From NCBI GenBank assembly GCA_034432095.1, contig DAOUCV010000066.1, forward strand, positions 1 to 53,922: a DNA stretch of 53,922 bases, in the 5' to 3' direction. Both the position numbers and the translations under genes were made by a program. The first letter of the stretch is position 1, and each line of letters opens with the position of its first letter. The DNA is from DAOUCV01 sp034432095 (GTDB lineage Bacteria > Chloroflexota > Dehalococcoidia > Dehalococcoidales > UBA2162). Below are positions 7,384 through 15,492 of this stretch, piece after piece. The notes under the pieces were generated by a model, which worked only from the letters and a program-made list of their open reading frames with translations, was not told where the DNA came from and ran no database searches.

Positions 7384-8142
7384 ATGGACCTAGGATTGAA
7401 AGGAAAGGTAGCCTTGGTAACTGGAGCTGGTAGCCAGAGAGGGTTTGGTAAGGGTATCGTGATGGCTCTGGCTAAAGAAGGGTGTGATATAGTCGTCTGT
7501 GACATCAACCTTAATGGAGCGGAACAAACAGCAGCCGAGGTTAAAAAGTTAGGGAATAAGGCTATTGCGATAAAAGCGGATATAACCAATAGCGCTGAAG
7601 TAAAAGAAATGGTTAAAAAAGCACTGGATGAATTCGGCAGGATAGATATACTGGTAAACAATGCTGGTGGTAGCACTCCGCCGCAGAAGTTCCTTGAAAC
7701 CAGTGAAGAGAATTGGGCTAAGGATATCGCCCTTAATCTTCTTGGAATGTCATATTGCACCCGGGCTGTTCTGCCGCAAATGATTGAGCGCCGGAGCGGC
7801 AGCATCATCAATATATCATCGCTTGGTGGCATTATTGGTGTCAATGGTGGTACTGCCTACGGTGCGGCTAAAGCGGGCGTGATTAATTTTACCCAGTCTC
7901 TGGCTCAGGAAACGGCAGAATTAGGAATAAGGGTAAACTGTATCGCTCCCGGTTTGGGTGATACCGCTTTTTATGACCATTTTCCTAAAGAGTTCAGAGA
8001 CAACTTTGTTAAAAAAGCGGCGACAGCCGGTAAGACTACCACACCGGAAGATATCGGAAACGCGGTAGCGTTTCTGGCATCGGATGTTTCTAAGCGTATT
8101 GTGGGGCAGTGCCTCAGAGTAGCCGGGACGAGTGGTGCTTAA
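7384..8142 (+). CDS. SDR-family oxidoreductase, tandem copy A
   Basis: 252 residues. Nucleotide-binding motif TGAGSQRGFGKG (13-24) is a lengthened form of TGxxxGxG, followed by NNAG (92-95), Ser145/146, Tyr159 and Lys163 (YGAAK). It is a paralogue of the next gene: both begin MDLGLK-KVALVTGAGSQ-GFG and share IVMALAKEGCDIV and AGKTTTPE-IGN. AAAGGAGGAAATT precedes the ATG at 7384; the in-frame ATG at 7363 would place the ribosome-binding site inside the gene. The product is probably an NAD(P)-dependent hydroxyacyl-CoA or hydroxyacid dehydrogenase, given the enoyl-CoA hydratase homologue two genes downstream. First gene of the operon controlled by the 7351-7366 palindrome. Confidence 0.85.
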   Translation: MDLGLKGKVALVTGAGSQRGFGKGIVMALAKEGCDIVVCDINLNGAEQTAAEVKKLGNKAIAIKADITNSAEVKEMVKKALDEFGRIDILVNNAGGSTPPQKFLETSEENWAKDIALNLLGMSYCTRAVLPQMIERRSGSIINISSLGGIIGVNGGTAYGAAKAGVINFTQSLAQETAELGIRVNCIAPGLGDTAFYDHFPKEFRDNFVKKAATAGKTTTPEDIGNAVAFLASDVSKRIVGQCLRVAGTSGA

Positions 8143-8195
8143 CCGACCTGCCAGTCGACCCGAAACGGAGTAGCAATAGATAGAGGGAGGAAACA

Positions 8196-8954
8196 ATGGA
8201 CCTGGGTTTGAAAGATAAAGTAGCACTGGTGACCGGGGCTGGTAGCCAGGTGGGCTTCGGTAGAGGTATCGTAATGGCTCTGGCTAAAGAAGGGTGTGAT
8301 ATAGTTGCCTGCGACAAGGATATTGAAGGAGCCAAAAAAACGGCGGCTGATGTCAGGGCTCTGGGGCGAAAAGCCATTGCCCTGAAAATGGATATTACCA
8401 ATACCGCCGAAGTTCAAAAAGCTGTTGATGCAGCGCTTAAAGAATTTGGTAAGATAGATATTCTGATAAATAATGCCGGAGTCGGCACCCAACCAAAACC
8501 CTTCGTTGACACCACCGAAGAAGAGTGGGATACGAATATAAATGTTAATTTGAGGGGGACGATGAATGTCACCAAGGCAGTCCTTCCCCACATGATAAAG
8601 CGCAAGAGTGGCAAGATTGTCAGCATGTCCTCAACCGCCGGTCTGTCGGGAATGAGCACCGGTGGTGTCTACGGCGCGGCTAAAGCCGGCATTGTCATCT
8701 TTACTGCCGCCCTGGCTAAAGAACTGGAGGAGGTTGGAATTAACGTGAACTGTATAGCACCAGGCTTAGGAGCAACCAACTTCCATAAAACCAGTAATTT
8801 CCCTCCTGAATATATTAATAAATTCGTTAAGGAAATGGCGGCAGCAGGAAAGACGACCACTCCTGAGGAGATAGGGAATGTAGCCGCCTTTCTGGTCTCA
8901 GATGTCTCCAAGAACATTACCGGACAGTGTATCCGGGTATCAGGTCTCATGTAG
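8196..8954 (+). CDS. SDR-family oxidoreductase, tandem copy B
   Basis: 252 residues, same length and architecture as the preceding gene: TGAGSQVGFGRG (13-24), NNAG (92-95), Ser145/146, Tyr159, Lys163. AGGGAGGAAACA lies just before the ATG. Differences concentrate around residues 95-110 and 185-215, which shape the substrate pocket in SDRs, so the two copies may act on different stereoisomers or form a heteromer as BbsC/BbsD do in benzylsuccinate degradation (a parallel, not a demonstrated homology of function). The gap to copy A is 53 bases and to the hydratase-like gene 32 bases, consistent with one transcript. Confidence 0.85.
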   Translation: MDLGLKDKVALVTGAGSQVGFGRGIVMALAKEGCDIVACDKDIEGAKKTAADVRALGRKAIALKMDITNTAEVQKAVDAALKEFGKIDILINNAGVGTQPKPFVDTTEEEWDTNINVNLRGTMNVTKAVLPHMIKRKSGKIVSMSSTAGLSGMSTGGVYGAAKAGIVIFTAALAKELEEVGINVNCIAPGLGATNFHKTSNFPPEYINKFVKEMAAAGKTTTPEEIGNVAAFLVSDVSKNITGQCIRVSGLM

Positions 8955-8986
8955 ATTAGATATATTCACGAGGGAGGAGAAATACG

Positions 8987-10045
8987 ATGGAATATAAAGA
9001 TATTATCTATCAGCCGGGGAAAGTGACGCGGATAATACTGAACAGACCGAAGTACCTTAATGCCATCAGCCACCCTATGTATGCCGAAATAGAGGACGCC
9101 TTCGACCGCTTTGCTGAGGACCCGGAGTGCAAGGTAGCGGTCATTTCTGGAGCCGGTCCCTGTTTCTCAGCCGGACACGATGTTATCGGGCTGACACCAG
9201 AGTCAGCGCCTATGCTGGCGGACCGCAGAACGCCTGAGCAGCTAATCAAGGACTATGGCTCCGAAGATGAGGTGTGGCGCCAGTACGGGAAAGAGCACCA
9301 CTACTTTTTGAATGAGATGCATCTCTATAAACTACACCGCATTCCGAAGCCCACTATAGCCATGGTACACGGATATTGCATCTGGGGAGGGTATTTCTTG
9401 GCTGGCGTTATGGATATAATCTTTGCCTCAGAAGATGCCCTGTTCCTTGCCGAGGTCGGCCAGTGCGATCCGGGGACATGGGACTGGGGTCCGCGCAAAA
9501 TGCTTGAGGTTATATACGAGCACCGGTTCCTGACTGCCCGCGAATGCTACGAGATGCATATGGTCAACCGTATCTTTCCCGACTATGAAACGCTGGAAAG
9601 AGAGACTCTTGCCTATGCCAACCGTGTCGTTGAGAATGAGCGCCTGTCGTTTACTGCTTTGCAGTATATCAAGCAGGCGGTCTACCACACCAGAGACCTG
9701 CAGGGCTTTACGATGGCATGCCAGGACACGTGGACCATTGCGGCGCCGGGCCGCCGCCCGCCAGGAGAAGAGAGACACGGAGAGAGGGTTGAAGGAAGAG
9801 GGATGGCCCGCACCCCCAGGGCTTTAGCCAACCTCAAGCTGAAGCTGATATCAGAAGGTAAGGAAGTACCCAAGCTGGTAGAAGAGGCGCTGGCCAGGGC
9901 TAAAGCCAGGGATGACAGGGCAGTATGGCGTAGAGCCCTCCACCAGGAATGGCGGGATAAAGAACGGATAAAGAGGGCAGATGAATTCGAGAAGAAGCTC
10001 AGGGAAAGAGAGCAGGGCGAAACAGAGCAGAAACCTTCTGGCTAA
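8987..10045 (+). CDS. Enoyl-CoA hydratase/isomerase family protein with charged C-terminal tail
   Basis: 352 residues. Residues 1 to about 255 are a crotonase fold: ILNRPKYLNAI (17-27), oxyanion-hole strand FSAGHD (60-65), second oxyanion segment YCIWGGYFLAG (about 129-139) and an acidic residue in FLAEVGQ (about 152-158) at the usual catalytic-Glu position. The family adds water to, or isomerises, enoyl-CoA thioesters. Unusual is the roughly 95-residue tail rich in Arg, Lys and Glu, predicted helical and possibly coiled-coil, which ordinary hydratases (about 260 residues) lack. GGGAGGAG precedes the ATG. It is the last gene of the SDR operon and ends 21 bases before the terminator hairpin. 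Confidence 0.8.
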   Translation: MEYKDIIYQPGKVTRIILNRPKYLNAISHPMYAEIEDAFDRFAEDPECKVAVISGAGPCFSAGHDVIGLTPESAPMLADRRTPEQLIKDYGSEDEVWRQYGKEHHYFLNEMHLYKLHRIPKPTIAMVHGYCIWGGYFLAGVMDIIFASEDALFLAEVGQCDPGTWDWGPRKMLEVIYEHRFLTARECYEMHMVNRIFPDYETLERETLAYANRVVENERLSFTALQYIKQAVYHTRDLQGFTMACQDTWTIAAPGRRPPGEERHGERVEGRGMARTPRALANLKLKLISEGKEVPKLVEEALARAKARDDRAVWRRALHQEWRDKERIKRADEFEKKLREREQGETEQKPSG

Positions 10046-10066
10046 ATCAGGTGAAGTCATCTAAAG

Positions 10067-10100
10067 AAAAAGCCTCTTGCCGGCTGGCAAGAGGCTTTTT
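10067..10100. terminator. Bidirectional rho-independent terminator
   Basis: AAAAAGCCTCTTGCC (10067-10081) pairs perfectly with GGCAAGAGGCTTTTT (10086-10100) around the loop GGCT. T-runs follow the stem on both strands, so it can end both the SDR/hydratase operon (plus strand) and the eleven-gene operon (minus strand), which converge here. Confidence 0.9.
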
Positions 10101-10131
10101 CTATCCGGGGCAATTTTCAGAATCGGTTCCG

Positions 10132-11520
10132 TTAGCTGGTCAACCGTATCGGTTCTGTGCCATCGTCCAGTTTTTCCAGGTTCCTGATAAGCTCAATTAT
10201 CTGTTCGACCCTATCAGGGGGTAGCGGCTTTAAGGCGAATGGGGCGCATTCCCTGAACTTCTTCGCGCAGTCGTCGAATGTCATCGGATTGCCAATGCTA
10301 CCAAGCCAGTCTTCCACAAACTCGGAATATTCCGTGCCGTCATTCATCACTATGGTCACCCTGCCCGGTGACACCCCGTGTCTGGTCAGATTGTCATCCA
10401 GCTGTCCGGTTACCTTTCGGGCAACCTCCAGGATGTTCTCCCTCTTAATGCTCTCGGGGGTAAAGTCTTCTAGAGTGACTTTCCCTCTGACAAGGGCGGT
10501 AGCTATGGTATATGGTAGACTGAACTGGGCATCGACTATCGTTCGAGGGGCACGCTTTATTTCAATAGGCTGACATAATCCGTAGCCGGACTGTCCGCCG
10601 ACAGCTATTATTTCTCGTATCTGGTCCACCTTGATACCATACTTGGCTCTCAGAGAAAGTGCGGCGTCTATGAAAGGGTGAGAGAACCCACAGCAGGGGT
10701 ATGGTTTATCACCGATATTTACTCCCTCGAATCTCTTTCCCAGCTCATCAGTCAGTATCGTGGGGTCGTAGTCTCCCCGGATGTAGGTGTTATACAGCCC
10801 GCCTCTACCCTCTCTGCCTTCCAGCGAGTTTCTTTCGCCGGTGATTCCCCTTTCCGCCATCAGGGCAGCAGTGACACCGGCTTTGGCGGCAAATCCAGGC
10901 CCCATCCTCTTGGCTAAGGCGCCGTCTCCCACGCCGGTACCGGCACCGCCACACTGGTGATAGGCAAGACCGATGGCGTTAATCATCTTTTCTTCGTCGA
11001 GTCTCATTATTTTCGCTGCCATGGCTGCTGAAGCGATAAAACCGAAGAGGGTCGTCGGGTGCCAGCCGGCGCCAAGAGCGACACCTCCCGGTCGGCTTGC
11101 CAGACCCAGCCTGCAATCAAGGTCCTGTCCCAGGACGATAGCCGTAAGCAACTCTTTGCCGCTGACATCTCCCATCCGTTCTGCTACGGCAAAGCACGTT
11201 GATACAGCAACGCATCCGACATGGACGAGAGATACGGTGTGCCCGTCGTCATAGTCCAGAGCGTGTATCATTGTGCCGTTGACCTGAGCCGCATTCGGGG
11301 CAGGACATTTTATCCCATAGCCGATGATGGTGCTCTGTGGGCTCCCTCCCCACTCCTTTACCATATCTACCAGTTCGCCAACACCGGGTTTTGTCGTGCC
11401 GCCAAGGGCGGTAGCCAGACTGTCCACGATTTCTCTCTTAGCCGCCTCCACGGCTATATCGGGGATGTCCTCATATTTTGTTCTAACAATGTGCTTAACA
11501 AGGTCAAATACCACATCCAT
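10132..11520 (-). CDS. MmgE/PrpD family protein, copy 1
   Basis: 462 residues, full length for the family. Recognisable features are LATALGGTTKPG near the N-terminus, ALDYDDGHTVSLVHVGC (about 86-102), GAGWHPTTLFG (about 150-160) and KPYPCCGFSHPFIDA (about 270-284). MmgE/PrpD enzymes act on tricarboxylic and dicarboxylic acids: 2-methylcitrate dehydratase, cis-aconitate decarboxylase, iminodisuccinate epimerase. The specificity of this copy cannot be told. It is the last gene of the minus-strand operon, 10 bases from the CoA-transferase gene upstream, with GAGG before the ATG. The pairing with class III CoA-transferases suggests that it hydrates, dehydrates or decarboxylates a free acid before or after CoA transfer. 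Confidence 0.85.
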   Translation of the reverse strand: MDVVFDLVKHIVRTKYEDIPDIAVEAAKREIVDSLATALGGTTKPGVGELVDMVKEWGGSPQSTIIGYGIKCPAPNAAQVNGTMIHALDYDDGHTVSLVHVGCVAVSTCFAVAERMGDVSGKELLTAIVLGQDLDCRLGLASRPGGVALGAGWHPTTLFGFIASAAMAAKIMRLDEEKMINAIGLAYHQCGGAGTGVGDGALAKRMGPGFAAKAGVTAALMAERGITGERNSLEGREGRGGLYNTYIRGDYDPTILTDELGKRFEGVNIGDKPYPCCGFSHPFIDAALSLRAKYGIKVDQIREIIAVGGQSGYGLCQPIEIKRAPRTIVDAQFSLPYTIATALVRGKVTLEDFTPESIKRENILEVARKVTGQLDDNLTRHGVSPGRVTIVMNDGTEYSEFVEDWLGSIGNPMTFDDCAKKFRECAPFALKPLPPDRVEQIIELIRNLEKLDDGTEPIRLTS

Positions 11521-11530
11521 CTCTATCGCC

Positions 11531-12784
11531 TCAATGATTTATTATTTCTTTACGCAGGGTTTTAATCACCCCTTCTTTTTCCAGCTCGGCAATATTTTCA
11601 GATGTATATCCCAGTCCGAGGAGAATCTTTTCGGTATGTTCCCCCAGAAGAGGGGATGGCCCCTGAGGGTTACCGGGGGTCTTCTTCAGTTTTATCGGGT
11701 TCCCCAGCATTTTTATCTCCCCGCGCACCGGGTGATTGGTGGTGTAAATTATTTCGTTGGCTTCAACCTGAGGATGAGCACAGAGCTCTTCATAGGTCAA
11801 GCAGGGGTCACAGCGCATCTTCGCTTCCCTGAATATCTGTGCCCATTCCGCCCTTGTCTTCTTGCTGAAGGCTTCATCAAGAATGGGCGCCAGTTCCTCG
11901 TTATGCTTCCTTCTGGCAGCGTCGTTCTCGAACCTGGGGTCGTGCGCCAGGTGCTCTATCCCCAGCAGTTTGCAGAAAGCTGGCCATAAGGGGTCGGAGC
12001 CATAGATGGTCAGCACATCGCCGTCCTTGGCTTTGTAGGGTCCGAACGGCGGCGCCATGCCTCCTATATCGCCCTTCTCCACTTTTCCGCGATGGTGACG
12101 CTCCATAAGGTATCCTGCCAGGGCGGAAAACTGAAGGTACATCGCCGCACTCAGGTTGTTGAGGGCCACATACTGCCCCTCCCCTGTCCTTTCCCGGACA
12201 TAGAGGGCTGTCATTATCGCATAGGCTACCATTATCCCGCTGGTATTGTCGACTACACCGAGGATTTGCATCTGCGGCCGTCCGCCGGGGTGTGGTGACT
12301 CACTTATCATACCTGACATTGCCTGGCTCCACATATCCCCTCCGGCACGGTGTGCCAGGGGACCGGTTTCGCCGTAACCGGTGAAGGAACAATAGATAAT
12401 CCTGGGGTTGATTTTCGATACGGTTTCATACCCCAGCCCCAGCCTGTCCATCACACCGGGACGGAAACTCTCCAGAATGACATCGGTATCCTTGACCAGC
12501 TTCATGATGATTTCCTTACCCTTCTCTTGCCTGATGTCAATGGCCAGGTCCTCTTTGCCCCGGTTGAGCGCAATCCACGAGGGGGTATCAACCGCCCCCT
12601 GTATCAGCCTGTCGGCAAGCACGTCATCCATACCAGCCGGGAGCCCCAGCCTCTGTGGTTCTCCCTGTATCCGTTCCACTTTTATTACTCTGGCCCCCAT
12701 ATCGGCAAGCATCGCCCCTCCCAGCGGTGCGGCTATAGCGATACTGAAGTCCAGAATTTTTATACCTTCCAGCGGAGCAGCCAT
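11531..12784 (-). CDS. Class III (CaiB/BaiF) CoA-transferase A
   Basis: 417 residues. The N-terminus LEGIKILDFS and the block GARVIKVERIQG are typical of class III CoA-transferases; the catalytic Asp that carries the mixed anhydride is Asp179 in VVDNTSG. The C-terminal GPSPLLGEHTEKIL is also diagnostic. These enzymes move CoA between carboxylic acids such as formate/oxalate, carnitine/butyrobetaine, succinate/benzylsuccinate or mesaconyl C1/C4. GGAGG precedes the ATG. Flanked on both sides by MmgE/PrpD genes at 10 and 36 bases, it is part of the same operon. Donor and acceptor are unknown. Confidence 0.87.
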   Translation of the reverse strand: MAAPLEGIKILDFSIAIAAPLGGAMLADMGARVIKVERIQGEPQRLGLPAGMDDVLADRLIQGAVDTPSWIALNRGKEDLAIDIRQEKGKEIIMKLVKDTDVILESFRPGVMDRLGLGYETVSKINPRIIYCSFTGYGETGPLAHRAGGDMWSQAMSGMISESPHPGGRPQMQILGVVDNTSGIMVAYAIMTALYVRERTGEGQYVALNNLSAAMYLQFSALAGYLMERHHRGKVEKGDIGGMAPPFGPYKAKDGDVLTIYGSDPLWPAFCKLLGIEHLAHDPRFENDAARRKHNEELAPILDEAFSKKTRAEWAQIFREAKMRCDPCLTYEELCAHPQVEANEIIYTTNHPVRGEIKMLGNPIKLKKTPGNPQGPSPLLGEHTEKILLGLGYTSENIAELEKEGVIKTLRKEIINH

Positions 12785-12820
12785 AATTGTGCCTCCATAA
12801 AGATTTGTTTCTTTTTGTAT

Positions 12821-14236
12821 TCAGGAGAGAAGTTCGACAATCTCGGTGACATCGTCCACCTGTTCAAGTTTACTGACCAGTTCCGCCACCCGGTCAAGGT
12901 TCCTTTCCGGTATCTTCTTGGCGGCGTATGAGGCGCAGTCTCTGAATTTTCTCTCGTTGTCGCTGAAGGGCGTTATGCCCCGGCTTGCCAGAGGATTACC
13001 GGTTGGCTCCGAGTAGGTCTGCCCATTCTTCATTTTCACCTCGACTTTCAGGGGGCTGGTTCCATCCGGTCTCATCGGGTCTGAAATTTCCTCGAGGCGT
13101 ATTTTACCGGTTACATCCAGGATGTCAGGGCTTTTGATGGCTTCTTCATTAAAGTCGCCGATGCCGGCCCGCCCTCTGGCGAAAACAACAGCCACCGCCC
13201 AGGGTACGCTGAACTGGGAATCCACAGGATTCCGCGGGTGGCTTCTTATCTCCAGAGGCACACACAGGACATCCCCTTCACGGCAGACGATGGTAATTTC
13301 CTCCACGTCGTCAGGTTTTATATTATACTTGTTTACCAGCGTCAGCGCGGCGCTGACAAAACCGTGAGTACCGGCACAACAGGGATAGGGCTTCATCTGG
13401 ACGCTTACTCCTTCGAAACGCTTCCCCAGGTCGGCGGTTAGAATGTCAGGGTCTATCATGCTCCGGTGATACAGGTTAAAAAGCCCGTCCTCTCCCTGGA
13501 AAATGTTCGGCGCTCCGGTAATGCCTTTCTCGGCCATCAGGGCGGCGGTCAAGCCGCCCCTGGCGGCAAATCCGGGCCCCATCCTCTTGGTTAAAGCACC
13601 GTCCAGCACGCACTGGCCGTTACCAGCGCTCTGATGATAGCCGATGCCCATGGCGTTGACAATTCCCTCTTCATCCAGTCCCAGTAGCCGTCCGGCAACG
13701 CCAGCCGTGGCGATAAAAGCGTACAGGGGGGTAAGGTGCCAGCCAGCCCCGGGCTGGGTCTGCCCCGGCAGAGTCTTCCGTATCTCAGGCGGCATGTTTT
13801 GCATCAGCCATCTAAAGCCCAGCCCCAGGCGGCACATCATATCCACCCCAAGGGCAACAGCGGTGATGAGCTCTTTGCCATTGAGCCCACCTTTACGCTC
13901 TGCCAGTGCCAGGCAGGTCGGTACAATTGCCACCGAGGGGTGAGTGGGTCCGGAGCCAGTATCGTCGTAGTCAAGGGCATGGCCCATGGTAGCATTCACC
14001 TGGGCGGCATTCGGTGCCGGGACCTTGTCCCCGTAACAGAGTATGGTGCTCTCCTTCTTGCCGCCCCAATCGATAATCAGTTCCTTTAGTTCTCTTACTC
14101 CGGGTTTGGCGGAGCCACCCAGAGCGACCCCCAGAATATCCAGCACTTCTCTTTTGGTTATCTCCACGACGTCCTGAGGAATATCGTCGTATTTTGTGTT
14201 GACAAAACTTCTGGCGAATGCGTAAGAAGCGTCCAT
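12821..14236 (-). CDS. MmgE/PrpD family protein, copy 2
   Basis: 471 residues. Paralogue of the protein at 10132-11520, sharing ALGGSAKPG, HALDYDDTGSGPTHPS, GAGWHLTPLYAF and KPYPCCAGTHGFVSAA. An insertion around MQNMPPEIRKTLPGQTQPG (about 143-161) is absent from copy 1. The family acts on citrate-like and dicarboxylic acids (dehydration, decarboxylation, epimerisation). Two differing copies in one operon suggest two sequential or stereospecific steps, or a heteromer. GGGAGTG precedes the ATG. It is 12 bases downstream of CoA-transferase B. Confidence 0.85.
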   Translation of the reverse strand: MDASYAFARSFVNTKYDDIPQDVVEITKREVLDILGVALGGSAKPGVRELKELIIDWGGKKESTILCYGDKVPAPNAAQVNATMGHALDYDDTGSGPTHPSVAIVPTCLALAERKGGLNGKELITAVALGVDMMCRLGLGFRWLMQNMPPEIRKTLPGQTQPGAGWHLTPLYAFIATAGVAGRLLGLDEEGIVNAMGIGYHQSAGNGQCVLDGALTKRMGPGFAARGGLTAALMAEKGITGAPNIFQGEDGLFNLYHRSMIDPDILTADLGKRFEGVSVQMKPYPCCAGTHGFVSAALTLVNKYNIKPDDVEEITIVCREGDVLCVPLEIRSHPRNPVDSQFSVPWAVAVVFARGRAGIGDFNEEAIKSPDILDVTGKIRLEEISDPMRPDGTSPLKVEVKMKNGQTYSEPTGNPLASRGITPFSDNERKFRDCASYAAKKIPERNLDRVAELVSKLEQVDDVTEIVELLS

Positions 14237-14248
14237 AATGTCACTCCC

Positions 14249-15478
14249 TTACTCGAATACCCCTTTCTGAAACAGGTCGACAAACTCTTCATCAGACATA
14301 CCGAGGAGCTTGGTACAGACATACTCGGTATGCTCTCCGAGGAGAGGGCTTGGTCTTAGCGGCTTCGCCGGAGTCTCCGATAGTATGAAGCTCTGTCCCA
14401 GGTGGGTAAAAGGTCCCATCTCGGGATGGTCCATCTTCCAGAACATACCCCGTTGTCTGAGCTGAGGGTCTTCATAAATATCAGCCGTGTTCTTAACGAC
14501 GCCAGCCGCCACTCCCGCCGCCTGCAATTGCTCCATCACTTCTTCAGGCGTACGCTCGGCTGTCCATTCACTTATCAGCCGGTCAAGTTCATCCTCATTC
14601 TTCTTCCGGTTCAGCAGGGTGTTGAACCGGGGGTCTTCGGCATACTCGGGCTTGCCCATTTCCCGGCACAAAGTTTTCCACTCGTCGTCGTTGAATACGG
14701 CTATGGTACACCAGCGGTCGTCACCCCTGCACGGGTAGACACCGTGAGGGGCGGCATAAGGGGAAGAATTCCCAATTCTTGTTGGCTCTCGGCCATTGGC
14801 AGCATAGTCGAGTATGCCCGGCAATATGAAATAGAGCGCCGTTTCAAATTGCGATAAATCAAGCAGTTGTCCCTTCCCGGTCTTATTGCGGTAGTCAAGA
14901 GCGGCGATTAACGCCGCCGCGGCAAAACGCGGGCTGATGCAATCGGTATAGGCGGAAACGCCCACCGGCAATGGTTCCCTGCCCGGCCAGCCGATGTAAT
15001 TGGGCAAGCCAGCAATGGGCACCAGCACCATGCCGAATGCCGGTAGTTTGGCATAAGGGCCCCACGAACCATAACCGCTCTGCCGCAGCATTATGATGTC
15101 AGGCCTTTCCTTTCTCAATTCCTCGTAGCTCAACCCCCATTTTTCCATGTTGCCCGGGGTATAGTTCTCCATAAAAACATCGCATTTTAAGGCGAGTCTT
15201 TTGGCTATGGCACGGGCTTCCGGGAGTTCCATATTCAGAGTGAGGCTCAATATGTTTGAATTATAGAAATTGAAATAGCCACCGCGGTTCAAATTTGGCA
15301 CATTACCCTTGTAAGGACTCGATACCCTCATTACGCACGGACGCTTGCTCGTCTCCACCCGGATTACCGTGGCTCCGTGGTCGGCAAAGAATTTCATCGT
15401 CAGCGGACCTACCACCGCCCAGCAAAAAGCCAGGATGGTCAAGCCACTGAAAACGCCTTCGTTTTTTTCTATCTCCAA
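14249..15478 (-). CDS. Class III (CaiB/BaiF) CoA-transferase B
   Basis: 409 residues. Family blocks are FADHGATVIRVET (31-43), MENYTPGNMEKWGLSYEEL (about 103-121) and the C-terminal SPLLGEHTEYV. The probable catalytic Asp is Asp179 in AYTDCISP. The reading frame has no early ATG; TTG at 15478, with AAGAAGAGATAG upstream, is the best start, but one or two other TTG codons nearby are possible. It lies 14 bases after CoA-transferase C and 12 before the PrpD gene. Together B and C may form a heteromer like BbsE/BbsF, which activate benzylsuccinate with succinyl-CoA; this is a parallel only. Confidence 0.85.
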   Translation of the reverse strand: MEIEKNEGVFSGLTILAFCWAVVGPLTMKFFADHGATVIRVETSKRPCVMRVSSPYKGNVPNLNRGGYFNFYNSNILSLTLNMELPEARAIAKRLALKCDVFMENYTPGNMEKWGLSYEELRKERPDIIMLRQSGYGSWGPYAKLPAFGMVLVPIAGLPNYIGWPGREPLPVGVSAYTDCISPRFAAAALIAALDYRNKTGKGQLLDLSQFETALYFILPGILDYAANGREPTRIGNSSPYAAPHGVYPCRGDDRWCTIAVFNDDEWKTLCREMGKPEYAEDPRFNTLLNRKKNEDELDRLISEWTAERTPEEVMEQLQAAGVAAGVVKNTADIYEDPQLRQRGMFWKMDHPEMGPFTHLGQSFILSETPAKPLRPSPLLGEHTEYVCTKLLGMSDEEFVDLFQKGVFE

Positions 15479-15492
15479 TGCTATCTCTTCTT

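Noticed and set aside
11324..11989. A 221-codon open frame on the plus strand
   Set aside because: It spans antisense across the PrpD/CoA-transferase boundary and shows no motif; it is a by-product of codon usage on the other strand.
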